Made by a program: the position numbers and the translations under genes. Below the pieces are notes generated by a model. It was not told the origin of the DNA. It was given only the letters and a program-made list of their open reading frames with translations, and did no database searches. Of a DNA stretch of 64,000 nt, positions 1 to 10,769 are shown piece after piece. The stretch is from Sceloporus undulatus. Its lineage: Eukaryota; Chordata; Lepidosauria; Squamata; Phrynosomatidae. The stretch's first letter is position 1. Each line of letters opens with the position of its first letter. The stretch spans positions 10,125,980-10,189,979 of the forward strand of contig NC_056530.1 in NCBI RefSeq assembly GCF_019175285.1, in the 5' to 3' direction.

Positions 1-325
1 ATGACAAGATAACAAGCAACACCAGCGGAAATTCTCTTTTCTACACAACCATTAATGGTTCAGATACTCTCTCCCCAGTTTTCACGATGGCTATCCTAGG
101 GTTGTTTCAGTACTTCACTGAAACCATACTGCTTAATAGCAACATGGCAAACTATGGATGTCAGCCACATATACATGTGCCAGTGCACACCGGAAACATG
201 CATATGCTATCATGAAAACCTAAGAACGGTCAAACCAAACACTCCCAGTTGTTTTTGAGGGATGTTCTCATAAACTCATAAACTCAGTACACTGGCCATG
301 TCTACTATGACTTATAGAAGTTGTA

Positions 326-690
326 GTCCACTCATCCCTCCATATTTCCGGCTTTGATATTTGCGGATTTGATTAATATGTGCTCTCTAGGAATCTCTAG
401 GTCCTCCAGTGCAACTCTATGGTCAGTTTGAACCAAAAGTTGCACTGAATTACCTAGAGATTCCTAGAGAACACTCTACTAGGTCTTTGTAGCTCCTCCA
501 TTGCAACTTTGTGGTCAGTGTCTGTTGGACGTTGACCTCAGAGTTGCACTGGAAGACCCAAAGATTCCTAGAGAGGTGTCCTCTCAGGTGAAAACATGGT
601 ATTTTTGTTATTTGCATTTTTTCCATATTCATGGGGGTCTTGTGCCCCTAACCCTAGTGAATATGGAGGAACAGGTATATATTCCCTATG
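326..690. mobile_element. Tigger/pogo-like fold-back MITE
   Basis: The left end reads CCCTCCATATTTCCGG and the right end GTGAATATGGAGG, an imperfect terminal inverted repeat. Between them lie inverted blocks that share the motif CTCTAGGAATCTCTAGGTCC or its complement. A longer relative lies at 58987-59808. No coding capacity is seen. Confidence 0.6.
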
Positions 691-1319
691 AGCCAGGTTT
701 TAAGAGCTTTTAGGGTACTTGAACTCTGAGACTCTATCCTAGGGGTTCCTTGGTCTTCAGAAAAGGTTTGCAAGAACCTTCTTCGGAGTATGACTTGCCC
801 AAATCACTATGGCTTATCAGAAATATAAATCCTGGTCTCTAAGGTTCCTAGTTCAATACTAAAACCACTTTCATTTTTCCTTTTAAGCAAATTAGTCCAA
901 TCCTTTAAACACTTTGATTAGCTCATTTTCAAATTCACCCATAAGGTGCCAATGAGAGTTCCATAGTTAACCACAAGAGGGAGCTGCAGCAATAGTCAGC
1001 TCTCACTCCTCAAAGCTGTCTTTTCTGCAGTGTATAATTGCATTATGTGAATACAAATACGTACATCAATATCAATGGGAAATGAGCAGGAGATATTGTA
1101 ACTGCCCCCATGTCATTCAGGTCTAGTCCTAGGTGTGCTCTGCTATGCTTCCCGGCTGTGTGCATATAAATTAAGATAATTGTAGATGAAATGGAAAATG
1201 CAATCGGCTGGGTTTTCAGAGTTAACTCAGTATTAGCTAAGGAAAAGAAATTACCACGTGACTTTGTTGTTTCTTTCATAAAAACAAGATGGAGAGATCA
1301 AATTATCCCAAAAGGTTAT

Positions 1320-1890
1320 TCAGAGGAGTTGATAATTGAAGAAAGTACAATTTAAATGTATAAGGACACCCCATTAGAGGTATTATGAAAAAGACAAGAT
1401 TATACATTTTTAACAAACAAACTTCACAAGAGGGATTTTTTGCCTTGTACAAACAGAAGAAAATAAGAATTAATATTGTTCAAAAAGCTAAAGATTTCTT
1501 AAGAAGACTGAGGAGTGAACATGAGAAGGGCCCTGAAAAGGAAAGAAGAATGAAGGCAGGAACAGATGATAGAAAGAAAGCAGAAAAAGAAGACAAAGAG
1601 CTGAAGAGTGGAGAAGAAACATCTGACCAAGAAGAGCTGAACAAAGATGAAGAAAGGAGTTCACAAAAGGGAGATGAAGAAGATGTGGATGGAGCTGGAA
1701 TCTAACAGTAACTGTTATACAGTCATAAATATCTAAATAAATTTGATATTTAATTTATAGCAATCAAAATGGGAATAAAGATTGGATCTTGGAACGTGAA
1801 AGGACTTAATTCAAAATTTAAAAGAAAACATTCCACTATTGCAATATCCATGTTGGCTGGGGAGATTCTGGGAATTACAGCCCAATAGGG
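1320..1890 (+). mobile_element. L1-type LINE fragment (ORF1 end, ORF2 start)
   Basis: A Lys/Glu-rich reading frame at 1385-1705 is followed, after a short gap, by an ATG near 1769 that opens with MGIKIGSWNVKGLNSKFKR. That matches the start of the L1 ORF2 endonuclease (WNVNGLNS-type motif). The second frame stops after about 40 residues. Together with the A-tailed piece at 2660-3077 this looks like one degraded, internally replaced L1. Confidence 0.6.
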
Positions 1891-1994
1891 TAGCTTTTCT
1901 GAGCACTTTGTCTTGGTAGGTTTGTTGTTAATTGGTGGCAAGTCAACTTTGACTTATGGTGGGCCTATGAACAGGAGACCTCCAAGTCACTCTG

Positions 1995-2252
1995 TCATCA
2001 AGAGCCCTGCAAACTCAGGGTATTGGTGGCTTCCTCGACTATGTCTATCCACATATAATATACTCTTCCTCTTCTCCTGCTGCCTTCTACCTTACCAAGC
2101 ATTATTGTCTTTTCTAGGGAGCCCCGTCTTCTCATGATATGACCAACATATAATGGCCTCAGTCTAGTCATCTTGCCTTCTAGGGAGAGGGGCAAAATGA
2201 GAGTATTACCCCGAAATCTATCATCCCCGTGACATTTTGCTCCAATGGTCAA
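1995..2252 (-). mobile_element. BovB/RTE-like LINE 3' coding fragment
   Basis: The minus strand encodes a segment with the motifs VGHIMRRRGSLEKTIMLGKV and RRRGRVYYMWID, typical of the C-terminal end of RTE/BovB-like LINE proteins. It lies between two L1 pieces and is clearly a fossil. Confidence 0.6.
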
Positions 2253-2329
2253 ATTTTAAGCATTTCAGGAACTTAAAATGTCAGCTGAGCATGTAAGAAG
2301 TGGGACATGTGAAGTGACCAAGGGCTGCA

Positions 2330-2650
2330 AACATACCGAATAGAAGAGTTCTAGCTGGGACTGATTTTCAATGTCTCCCAGTGTGTTTCTAGGAATGCTG
2401 ACAAGCAACACTTGCTGAAATCTCCTCTTCTGTGCAACCATTCAATGTACAGGAGCCTTCTCTGGTTTTCAGTTGCCAACCCTAAAGGCCCCAGGTCCAT
2501 AGTCACCCCATTGTTGCCCAAATCATGCTGCTCTCCGAGGGACTGCAAAAATTGGTCCTTTACCCATGGTAAAGGAGAGAGTACTCAAAGCCACTTAAGT
2601 GGTTCTGGCACCAGAGTCATAAAATCTCATCCCAAACCCAATCCCTGGCA
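2330..2650. repeat. Unclassified interspersed repeat
   Basis: The stretch near 2398-2480 (ACAAGCAACACTTGCTGAAA and following) is similar to positions 12-90 of this window, so a dispersed family is represented twice. No gene is seen. Confidence 0.35.
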
Positions 2651-2659
2651 AGAAAAAGA

Positions 2660-3077
2660 TTGTTACGAACCAATAATGATCTGAACGTAAAGAACTTATT
2701 AGTTTGCTTCTGGTTGTTGCCAGGCTTGAGATAGCCAAGGACTGGAAAACTAGAAAGTTGAATATTACAGGACGGAGGACTAGACTCTGGGACTTGTGGT
2801 TAATGGAGAAAATGGCAGATAATAACTCTGGATTGACCTTTCATAAGATTTGGCATCCATTTATTGAATACATCCAGCAAGATTTAGTCTCTAGACACCT
2901 CCCGATTTTAGGTAAATTGTTATGGAAAGATGTCTTTCAAGATCCCTGAATACACCTTTTATCTATAATTTTCAGGATCTTATCTGGGTTATTGCCTGTA
3001 TTTATTGTTGTTTTGGTGCACTGTTTGTTGTCATGTTTTGTTTTAGAATGTATTAATAAAATTTTAATTTAAAAAAC
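2660..3077 (+). mobile_element. L1-type LINE 3' end with poly(A)
   Basis: The plus-strand frame at 2704-2949 reads ARLEIAKDWKTRKLNITG then TRLWDLWLMEKMA, like the C-terminal part of L1 ORF2. It is followed by a short 3' untranslated region with AATAAAATTTTAA and an A-rich tail. The rest of the element is missing or replaced. Confidence 0.65.
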
Positions 3078-3089
3078 TGAACCATTAAT

Positions 3090-3930
3090 GATCTAACAAT
3101 TTGTAGCTCTTGCTCGACTACAACACCCAGAATCACCTTCTGGCTTGTAGTCCGGGGATTGCAATCTTATGAAGGGATCTTCTGAAGGTGTTGTGGCTTC
3201 CAATCCCACCTGCCAGCTCATTGCTTGACTGGAAACCTGCCCACACAACTTTGGAGAGGCCTGGCGTTTGCATAGAAGCATGTCCTGAGGCTACATGTGT
3301 GCTTGTGAGAAATTACTCATGGAGAGGATGTCAGTGCAGATGAGGTTTTTCTCTCCTTGATAGGCCTTATGAAACACAAAATGTTGAGCATATGGGAAAC
3401 CCCATGCTCCCCTTGCATGCCAAAGAGACTCAACAAAACATCTGCGGTGTAGGCCTTGTGTAGCAATGACCTGAAGATATTGGCTGCAGGATAGATTGCC
3501 ATCTCTGGGACTGATCAGAAAAATCAGACATATCAGAACATGCCAACACTGGAACATGGGAGCGCTAGTTAAAATATTGACCGACCATTCATGAACAGGA
3601 AAGTGAAAACCTCTGAGACTTGATGACTTCCATGTAATCCCATCTACCAGGATTTCTGTGGTGCGGGAGGATTAAGGTGTTGTCTCCCACTTTGAATTCT
3701 GCCAACCGCCTGATGACATTTTCATTTAATCCCCAAACTGCTAGCATTACAGTAACTTAAAATTCAGCAGAGCATTTAGAAAATGGGGTTTAGGTGTCCA
3801 AAGAAAAGAGGTAGGCACAGTGACCTGCCACAAAAAGGTATAAGGGCCAGCAGGAGGACCACTGGGATTCATTGGCAATGTTGCAGCTGATAGCTCCCCC
3901 AGAGAAACAATAAGGCATACTTTGTTTTGT
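3090..3930. other. Intergenic, no feature recognised
   Basis: Only short chance reading frames are present. No CBP-type promoter, splice pair or recognisable transposon end was seen. Confidence 0.4.
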
Positions 3931-3939
3931 GTACATTTT

Positions 3940-3945
3940 TTTATT
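3940..3945 (-). terminator. Polyadenylation signal of gene A
   Basis: TTTATT on the plus strand is AATAAA on the minus strand. It lies about 240 bases after the stop codon of gene A, similar to the spacing in the other genes here. Confidence 0.6.
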
Positions 3946-4183
3946 GGTTTCCTGACTCATGAAAGTCAGTGTACAAAGTCAAAACAATGTCTTGACAGAC
4001 AGACAGACCCCAAAAAATCACAACACAAAATGACCACCCCAAATAAAGATTTTGGAACTTGACTATTGCTCCCGTTTTGTTGCAGCAAAAAGGCGTAGGG
4101 ACTGGAATTTCATGAGTGCTTCCGTTTTACTCATCCCCGAGGCAGAGAAAGCAACAACCCAATCCTCACAAAGCTTTGGTGGT

Positions 4184-4657
4184 TCAGTTTCCCCAGCCGC
4201 TACCGCACTTAGGAGGGCCACATCTGGGCTGGGACCAGCTGATATAACCTCCCTGGCCAAATGGAGTGAAACCACTGGGACCACTATTGCAACCAAAATG
4301 CCCAAAGCCACCTTGGCTACCACCGTTTCCAAAGCCACTTTGGGTGCCACAGCTTCCAAAGCCACCTTGGGTGCCACAGCTTCCAAAGCCACCTTGGGTG
4401 CCATAGCTTCCAAAGCCACCTTGGATGCCACAGCTTCCAATCCCACGATGGTCGCCAGAGCTTCCAAAGCCACAATGGCTGCCAGAACCTCCAGAGCCTC
4501 TCCAGCCACAGTCACTTCCATTCCAGTTGCATGTTTCGGACCATTTTGGGCGGGACGTCGAGGAACTCATCCACTGTCCGTAGCCTTGACCTGAGGACTG
4601 CCGGCCTGAAGCATCGTTGCCGTACAAGGAGACTCCACATGTTCCGTTGTTAGTCAT
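4184..4657 (-). CDS. Gene A: Gly/Ser/Cys-rich EDC repeat protein
   Basis: This 157-residue protein lies in a single coding exon. The start MTNNGTCG is chosen because the acceptor (ACTTGTAG at about 4680-4687) is followed by 22 untranslated bases and then this ATG; an upstream in-frame ATG lies in the intron. The N-terminal third is Ser/Gly/Trp-rich. The centre, about residues 70-120, is built of nine-residue units like GGFGSCGTQ, matching a 27-bp tandem repeat in the DNA. The tail is rich in aromatic and Cys residues (RCGPPKCGSGWGN). About ten cysteines are present. There is no CBP core box (IPPSEVVIQP), so it is not a beta-keratin, but gene structure and location suggest a structural protein of the cornified layer. 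The function is inferred from composition and context. Confidence 0.75.
   Translation of the reverse strand: MTNNGTCGVSLYGNDASGRQSSGQGYGQWMSSSTSRPKWSETCNWNGSDCGWRGSGGSGSHCGFGSSGDHRGIGSCGIQGGFGSYGTQGGFGSCGTQGGFGSCGTQSGFGNGGSQGGFGHFGCNSGPSGFTPFGQGGYISWSQPRCGPPKCGSGWGN
4270..4450 (-). repeat. 27-bp tandem repeat inside gene A
   Basis: Units resembling TTCCAAAGCCACCTTGGGTG (plus strand) recur about every 27 bp for six to seven copies and encode the nine-residue Gly-rich units. The reading frame stays open throughout. Confidence 0.8.
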
Positions 4658-4726
4658 TTTCAGAAGTTCAAGGGTGGACCTACAAGTGAAATAAGAAGAC
4701 ATTATGTTAAATATCGACATCTAACA

Positions 4727-4936
4727 TAGGCTGCATTTATTGCAGAATCCATGCTGTTTGAGACCACTTGAACTGAAATGGCTCAATTCTGTAGAATCCT
4801 GGGATTTGTAGTTTTGTGGGATTGTTAGCTTTCTCTATCAGAGATCTTGGGTGCCACAACAAAACACAAATCCATAGGATGCAGACCTAACAAAGTGGTA
4901 TCAAACCGCATTAATCCTGCAGTGTGGCAGCAGCCT
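4727..4936. mobile_element. MITE family M1 copy in intron of gene A
   Basis: Ends are AGGCTGCATTTATTGCAGAA and CTGCAGTGTGGCAGCAGCCT, which are near inverted repeats. Other copies lie near 15050, 17500, 23012, 30573, 48505, 49285, 52030, 57150 and 60443. Confidence 0.6.
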
Positions 4937-5217
4937 AGGAAGAGGTTAACTGCTATAAATAAATAAGATAAATGGGAATAATAAATAAATTACTTTTAAA
5001 GCTGATGCAATTTTTCATCCTTCCCACCAGAAATCATCTCCACTTACAACAATGTAGTCTAGAAAGTTTGCTGCACGTCTGAAGAAAGTTCTCCTTTTTA
5101 ATGTGCGCTTTGAGGTACATGACGGAATGGAAACTGAAAGTTTGAGGAAGCTTCTGTGGCAAGTACAACCACATTTTCGGCCACTGGCCAGTGTAATAAA
5201 TACTAGAGAGCAAGAAC

Positions 5218-5480
5218 TTAACAAGGAGAAGAGAAAGTTTTTGAGCCACCATAGTGCTCCGCATCTTGGATGGAGAAATTAGAAATGTTTGTGTCACCCT
5301 TTAACCATCTCTTCTCCAGGCTAAGCATACCCAGCTCCCTAAGGCATTCCTCATAGGGCTTCATGGTTTCCAGACCCTTCACCATTTTAGTCGCCTTCCT
5401 TTGGACATACTTCAGTTTCTCAACATCCCCTTTTAAATTGTAATGCCCAGAACTGGACACAGTAGTCCAAGTGAGGTCTA
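5218..5480 (-). mobile_element. CR1 LINE fragment (split by a SINE)
   Basis: The minus strand matches the CR1 ORF2 C-terminal region ([30 protein letters not shown]). The CR1 continues beyond the inserted SINE at 5494-5690. Confidence 0.8.
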
Positions 5481-5493
5481 ACCAAAGCAGAAT

Positions 5494-5690
5494 TTATCGT
5501 TGTTGTGTGCCTTCAAGTCATTTCTGACGTATGGCAAACCTACAGAGAATCTATCACAAGGTTTTCTGGGGCTGAGAGGAAGCAACTCACCCAAGCTCAC
5601 TGAGTGGGTTTCCATGGCTGAGCCAGGAATCGAACCCTGATCTCCAGAGTCCGAGTCCTACACTGAAACCACTATGCCATGCTGGCTCTC
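5494..5690 (-). mobile_element. tRNA-derived SINE with target duplication
   Basis: On the minus strand a tRNA-like head with a B-box-like GGTTCGATTCC is followed by a body and a tail ending CACACAACAACGAT. It is flanked by the 12-bp duplication CCAAAGCAGAAT (5482-5493 and 5691-5702) and is inserted into the older CR1. Confidence 0.85.
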
Positions 5691-5702
5691 CCAAAGCAGA
5701 AT

Positions 5703-5995
5703 AGAATGAATCATAGAATCATAGAGTTGGAAGCGACCACAAGGGCCATCCAGTCCAACCCCCTGTCATGCAGGAAATCGAAATCAAAGCATCCCCAACA
5801 GATGGCCATCCAGCCTCTGAATGGTACTATGACTCCTCTCAAACTAAACACTACAGTCCTATTGATGCAGCCCAGGGTCTTTCAGCTGCCACACTGCACT
5901 GTTGACTCATGTTCAACTTGTGGTCTACTAAGAGTCCCAGATCCCTTTCGCATGTGCAGTTGTCAAGTCAGGTATCACTCATCCTATATCTGAGC
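5703..5995 (-). mobile_element. CR1 remainder with a second CR1 3' end nested
   Basis: Positions 5707-5828 are a CR1 3' end in antisense (AATCATAGAATCATAGAGTT and onward). From 5829 the sequence resumes upstream CR1 coding matter (CTATTGATGCAGCCC, GTTGACTCATGTTCAACTTG). This shows at least two CR1 insertions of different age. Confidence 0.7.
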
Positions 5996-6087
5996 CTTTC
6001 CTTGCATTTGTAGAATGTCAAATGAAAAGTAAAATCCTATATCAAATATGTATCAAATGAAACATCTTAGATAATGTAATAATCTTG

Positions 6088-6176
6088 ACTTACCCAAGCG
6101 TTTCAGAGAACAGAGGAGGACTGGTTGAAGTCAGGAAAAGAAGTGGTAGATGCCTTGACTTTAAAACACTTTTATA
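6088..6176 (-). promoter_or_regulatory. Promoter and non-coding exon 1 of gene A
   Basis: On the minus strand TATAAAAG lies at 6176-6169. About 25-30 bases later exon 1 should start (about 6143) and run to 6094, where GTAAGT (6093-6088) is the splice donor. The 1.4-kb intron to 4680 carries the M1, CR1 and SINE insertions. The layout matches genes B, C, E, F, H and I. Confidence 0.75.
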
Positions 6177-6286
6177 CTCTTTTGACGGACAGCTGTGTGG
6201 GTGCCAAAAGCCTTTCCCAGGCAGCTTTTGACATAATTATAGGCACAAGATTGTTGTAGGTATCACACCTTGACATGTTTAATAGA

Positions 6287-6290
<4 letters not shown>

Positions 6291-6339
<49 letters not shown>
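6291..6339. repeat. (TA)n microsatellite
   Basis: About 24 uninterrupted TA units, upstream of the gene A promoter. Confidence 0.95.
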
Positions 6340-6341
<2 letters not shown>

Positions 6342-6545
6342 TCACCCTGGTACTTGTTTGTGCTCATTATTAGCTTTTGATCATCCCTGATTTGTAAGAG
6401 CCTGCAGGTTGTCTTCGTCCAACGTTTCATTATATATGCATAAAGGGACTCGAAATAAAACCTTTCCGAAGCAAGGGAAATTAATGGTTGTCTGATGAAA
6501 TTTTGTATGTAAATATTAAAAAGCGAGCACTCATAATCATGTATA

Positions 6546-6680
6546 CAGTGGACCCTTCGTATCCACTGGGTTCCAGGACCTCCATTGGAGACTAAAGTCT
6601 AAGGCTCCTCAAGTGTCATTATATGTAACTATATAACAAAATGGTATCCCTTACATAAAATAGGAAAATCAAGTGATATC
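6546..6680. mobile_element. Tigger/mariner-like MITE fragment
   Basis: It begins TACAGTGGACCCTTCGTATC, a form of the Tigger-type end seen also near 37214, 51758 and 59858. Only the left end is clear. Confidence 0.6.
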
Positions 6681-6682
6681 GG

Positions 6683-7073
6683 CCTCAATCCATTTATAGA
6701 TAAACCGGTGTGCAATCCGAATCGATGGATCAATTCGACATCAGAATGTGGTTCCCACTACATTTGCCCTGATTGCATTTTCTGTCATTAAAACAACCCA
6801 CATGTGGTTTGCATTCAAAATGATTCGGCACCAGCCGAATGAAGGGCAAATTTGAATTGATCCCGATCCGCTTGTGGTTCACACTTGCGTTGAATCTATT
6901 TGATGAAAAAGATGCGGAAAAAAATCAGCGTCAAAAAGACACAGGTTAAATGGGTCTGGCGCATGGCCCCCCTCACCGAATCGCTTCAGCAAATTGATTT
7001 AAGTGGGAACCGGGGTAGTCTGAACCGGTTCAAATCGAATTGCAATCCGATTTCAAAGGGAGCGGGAATGAGG
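6683..7073. mobile_element. MITE family M3 copy
   Basis: Ends approximate GGCCTCA...ATAAACCGG and GCGGGAATGAGGCCC. The copy at 53757-54118 shows the fuller form of the inverted ends. Another copy lies at 16221-16560. Confidence 0.5.
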
Positions 7074-7075
7074 CC

Positions 7076-7223
7076 CTTGTAGCACCTTTGAGACTAACTG
7101 AAGAAAGAAGTTGGCAGCATGAGTTTTCGTAGACTAAAGTCTACTTCCTCAGGTGCATTTGTTCTATGAAAGCTCATGCTGCCAACTTCTTTCTTTAGTC
7201 AGTCGCAAAGGTGCTACAAGATC
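7076..7223. repeat. Fold-back inverted repeat
   Basis: Arms of about 60 bp (CTTGTAGCACCTTTGAGACT at 7077 and its near complement ending GGTGCTACAAG at 7221) flank a spacer of about 25 bp. Similar sequence is known from retroelement ends in reptiles; I suspect a Penelope-type origin but cannot prove it. Confidence 0.65.
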
Positions 7224-7335
7224 TCTCTACATACTGAGTCTACAGACTCACATGGCTATGTCTTTGAGCAAAATCATGGCTTGCTTTTTAAGGGAAAAAT
7301 TACAAACATTTCTAAATTGTGATATTTGAGAAACC

Positions 7336-7395
7336 ATAAATGTTGGTATCCACAGGAGGTCCTGGAACCAAACCCCAGTTTGTGGACAATAAAAA
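7336..7395. mobile_element. Tigger-like MITE fragment
   Basis: GTTGGTATCCACAGGAGGTC and the following bases match the inner end of the Tigger-like family in inverted orientation. It may be the right end of the element starting at 6546, now split by other insertions. Confidence 0.5.
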
Positions 7396-7743
7396 AGCAG
7401 TTTGGGATATGGCATCAGTGCCAACTCTTTCCCTTTCCATTAACAAGTTTTATTTTGGGGGAGGAAATGTCAACACAGGCACAACCAAGTCTTCAGATGT
7501 TCTCTTAGTTGGCTTTTGGATCCAAGCCACGATGTTAATATACATACATTTATCTACCTATAAAACAAGAACATGAACACCAAAAGCAAGGGGTAGGGAG
7601 AGGCAGTTTTGAAAGGATTCCTAATGTCTATAATTAACACTTTAGAGGTGGATTGTGTTGCGAAATTTGGTTGTTGGTTGCATTGAGGATGGAGCAAGCC
7701 TGTTTTCTGCTGCTTCATAGACTAGGGCATGGGGCAGTGGGTT

Positions 7744-8222
7744 CATAGAATCGTTGAATAACAGAGTTGGAAGAGACCCCAAGAAGGGCCCTGATCCAGT
7801 CCAACCCCATTCTGCCATGCAGGAACTCTCAATCAAAGCATCCCTGACAGATGACCATCCAGCCTCTGCTTAAAGACCTTCAAGGAGGGAGACTCCACTA
7901 CTCTCCAAGGGAGGAGTTTGTTCCACTGTCGAACAGCCCTTACTGTCAAGAAGTTCCTCCTAATGTTGAGGTGGAATCTCTTTTGCTGTAGCTTGCATCC
8001 ATTGTTCTGGGTCCTATTCTTTGGAGCAGCAGAAAACAAGCTTGCTCCATCCTCAATATGACACCTCTTCAAATATTTAAACAGGGCTATCATATCACCT
8101 CTTAACCTTCTCTTCTCCAGGCTAAACATACCCAGCTCCCTAAGACATTCCTCATACGCCATGGTTTGCAGACCCATCACCATTTGGATGAACCTCCTCT
8201 GGAAACGCTCCCTTGGGCATCT
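7744..8222 (-). mobile_element. CR1 LINE 3' end
   Basis: Antisense CR1 3' UTR is followed by ORF2 C-terminal coding matter ([40 protein letters not shown]) on the minus strand. Confidence 0.85.
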
Positions 8223-8231
8223 CTTACAACG

Positions 8232-9092
8232 GTAGGATTCTATGGACTTTATCACATGAGGAAAACTGGAAGGTTATCCCAATGCCAATCCGGGGTCATC
8301 CATGGAGTTTCATGTTATTTCGATAGAGATTATCAAACAACGTCGAAGGCAACCAAAAGTCGACCAGGAACGCAATCACGAGTCATCCCAAAAAGTAGCT
8401 AAATTCGGTAAACTATCAAATTTGTAAAGGCTGAATTTGCAGTCAATTTGAGTTTGTATTGGTATGAGGTGCTACTCCAGTTTGGCCCTGGGATTACCCC
8501 CGTTACAAACAAACTACAATTCCCATGAATTTCCTTCCTGAACTTCCCTGACTGCCAAGACGAAAGCAGCCATTTTCAGAGGCATTAGAGAAGGGAGGAG
8601 AAGTAAAAATCAGGAGCCTAAGCATGCCTGCTGCCTCCTCCTTCTTTCTATCTACTTGTCACTCCATGGGGGGGGGGGGTCCTTGGTCCAGAACTTGGTC
8701 CGGAATTTAGATTGAGAGTGGTGGAATCTCCCTCCTTGGAGGTCTTTAAACAGAGGCTACATGGCCATCTGTCAGGGATGCTTTGAATGAGAGTTCCTGC
8801 ATGGCAGAATAGGGTTGGACTGAATGCACTTGTGGTCTCTTCCAGCTCTATGATTCTATGATCCTATCCTCCCTATGCATGCGTAAGCATGCTAATTTGT
8901 AAGGAAGAAACTGATGGGTACATACTGATCTGATGAATTCGCATTGGCACTGCTTTCTCTTTTGGATTGATGCTGTGTTGTGCATTGTGTGTGATGAGCT
9001 AGTTCGTAATTTTGGGCATTTTTGAATTGGCCCCACTTTCTTCTTCTTTCGGGATTGGGGTTCCTTCCCCTGTGTGAAAAAGTCCTATGATT
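8232..9092. mobile_element. Non-autonomous DNA transposon, copy 1
   Basis: Ends read CTATGGACTTTATCACATGA and GTGTGAAAAAGTCCTATGAT, an imperfect inverted repeat. A second copy starts at 35606. Copy 1 is interrupted by a CR1 3' end at 8706-8868. The superfamily is unknown. Confidence 0.55.
8706..8868 (+). mobile_element. CR1 3' end nested in DNA transposon
   Basis: It runs from GTGGTGGAATCTCCCTCCTT to TCTATGATTCTATGATCCTA, with CR1 octamers at its end. The flanks rejoin in the 35.6-kb copy of the host element. Confidence 0.8.
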
Positions 9093-9114
9093 CTATGAAA
9101 TAACTCTCTTTTCT

Positions 9115-9360
9115 TAGAATCATAGAATCATACAATCATAGAGTTGGAAGAGACCTCAAGGGCCATCCAGTCCAACCCCATTCTGCCATGCAGAAAATCT
9201 CATTCAAAGCATCCCTGACAGATGTCCATCCAGCCTCTGTTTGAAGACCTCTAAGGAAGGAGACTCCACTACACTCCGAGGAAGGAATGTGTTCCACTGT
9301 TGAACAGCCCTTACTCTCAGGAAGTTCCTCCTAATGTTGAGGTGGAATCTCTTTTCCTCT
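9115..9360 (-). mobile_element. CR1 LINE 3' end
   Basis: Antisense CR1 3' UTR and the last part of ORF2, starting at AGAATCATAGAATCATACAA. Confidence 0.85.
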
Positions 9361-10225
9361 TGGTAGGATTGAAGTGTTACAGATTTCCTGTGAGCAATAG
9401 TAAGTCTGAATGTATCAGGATTTGTTCCATCTAGCCTACCTTAGATGGACAGAACAGTGAATCAAACCATTTCTTATCAACACTCTCTCTTCACCAACAA
9501 TGTCCTACCAGTAAACAAGAAGAGCTGGTCTGCTGTTGTCCATCCAGTTGGAAAAACTGCTGATCCAGGGACTGGTACTAGGGTCACTATCACTGCCCCG
9601 ATGAATATTTTGGGTCCCTCACTGGGCAACAATAGACAAATAAACACACCGGAGGATAGAAATGGATGCAGCATGCATTTTGGAAAGCCAACTAAAATTT
9701 ATTACACAGGGAAGGACACAGAAACCAAAAACCCCTCACCATGCAAATTATGACATCTCCCAGTCCTTGTGACCTTGCTGGGCGGCAGAGCAAATGGTTG
9801 GCTTTCAACCCTCTTTGTAAACAATCATTAACACTTTATGCGCTTGAAATCTCATGTTATTACAGCTTTGGTGGCTTGTTCCCGGTTTTAATAGGCTCCG
9901 GAGCTATTTTTGTATACTAGCTATTGCATGTGGGAATGAGTCACAAGAGTTTCCTAGTTAAGTTTGGATATGGACCTATGGAACCAGAAGAACGAGGAGA
10001 CGGATTGGTTCACCATTTGTCCAATTTTCTGGAAGCCCTTCTGGACTCATGTTATCCCCAGTATCTTTTTTGGGAGGAGTTCAAAAATAAGTTAATGTGT
10101 TTTTTTCAGATTTCATTTCCCCACTCTTTCCTGCTGAGTTTATGGATGCAAGGGGGGGGGAATCTGTTTGCTCTGAAACGTTAAAAGAGTATGGTTGTCT
10201 CCTCATAAGGAACCATATTGTGAAT
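9361..10225. other. Intergenic, no gene recognised
   Basis: A 102-codon frame at 9445-9753 has no recognisable domain, signal or neighbouring gene signals. I see no promoter or repeat ends I can support here. Confidence 0.4.
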
Positions 10226-10226
10226 G

Positions 10227-10512
10227 TGAAGTCCAAGGCTTTCGTGGCTTGCATCCATAGTTTTTTGTGGGTTTTCGGGCTATGTGGCCATGTTTTAGAA
10301 GAGTTTATTCCTGACGTTTCCATCAACAACAGAACAATACACAGATCAACATTGGGATCACTCCTCCATACCCAGGGTCACACAGTATATATATCCAACT
10401 CTCTTCCATGCCAGCATTCTCTGACGATGCCAGCCACAGATGCCGGCGAAACATCACGAATAAACTCTTTTAGAACATGGCCACACAGTCTGAAAAACCC
10501 ACAAAAAACTAT
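10227..10512. mobile_element. Inverted pair of Penelope-like 3' ends
   Basis: Antisense copy at about 10230-10322 and sense copy at about 10405-10512 both carry the conserved stretch that translates as PATDAGETSxxNSxRTWPHS. They face each other across about 80 bp. Confidence 0.7.
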
Positions 10513-10769
10513 ACATATTGTGAATGTTTAGCAAGCCACTCAAGAGAGCTTGCCTGGCATCCTGATCGTTGGTTGCAACCAGAGTAGACCTATTCAATGA
10601 AATGAGGCCTGCTGAGTCAACATATAGATAGACTTCAGTGACTCTGACTCAGTAGGTCACTTCCAGTTGGGATTAAGATCAAAATGGCATTTTGTTGATG
10701 TTTTACATTGGCATAAGGCCTCCTACAGAAACAGTGGGTCAGCTTTCTTCACGGGAGAGTTGCCATTGA

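Noticed and set aside
1385-1705. 106-codon Lys/Glu-rich frame
   Set aside because: It lies directly before an L1 ORF2 start and is best read as an L1 ORF1 remnant.
4052-4594. 180-codon Ala/Thr-rich plus-strand frame
   Set aside because: It is antisense to the repeat-bearing coding exon of gene A and mirrors its 27-bp repeat.
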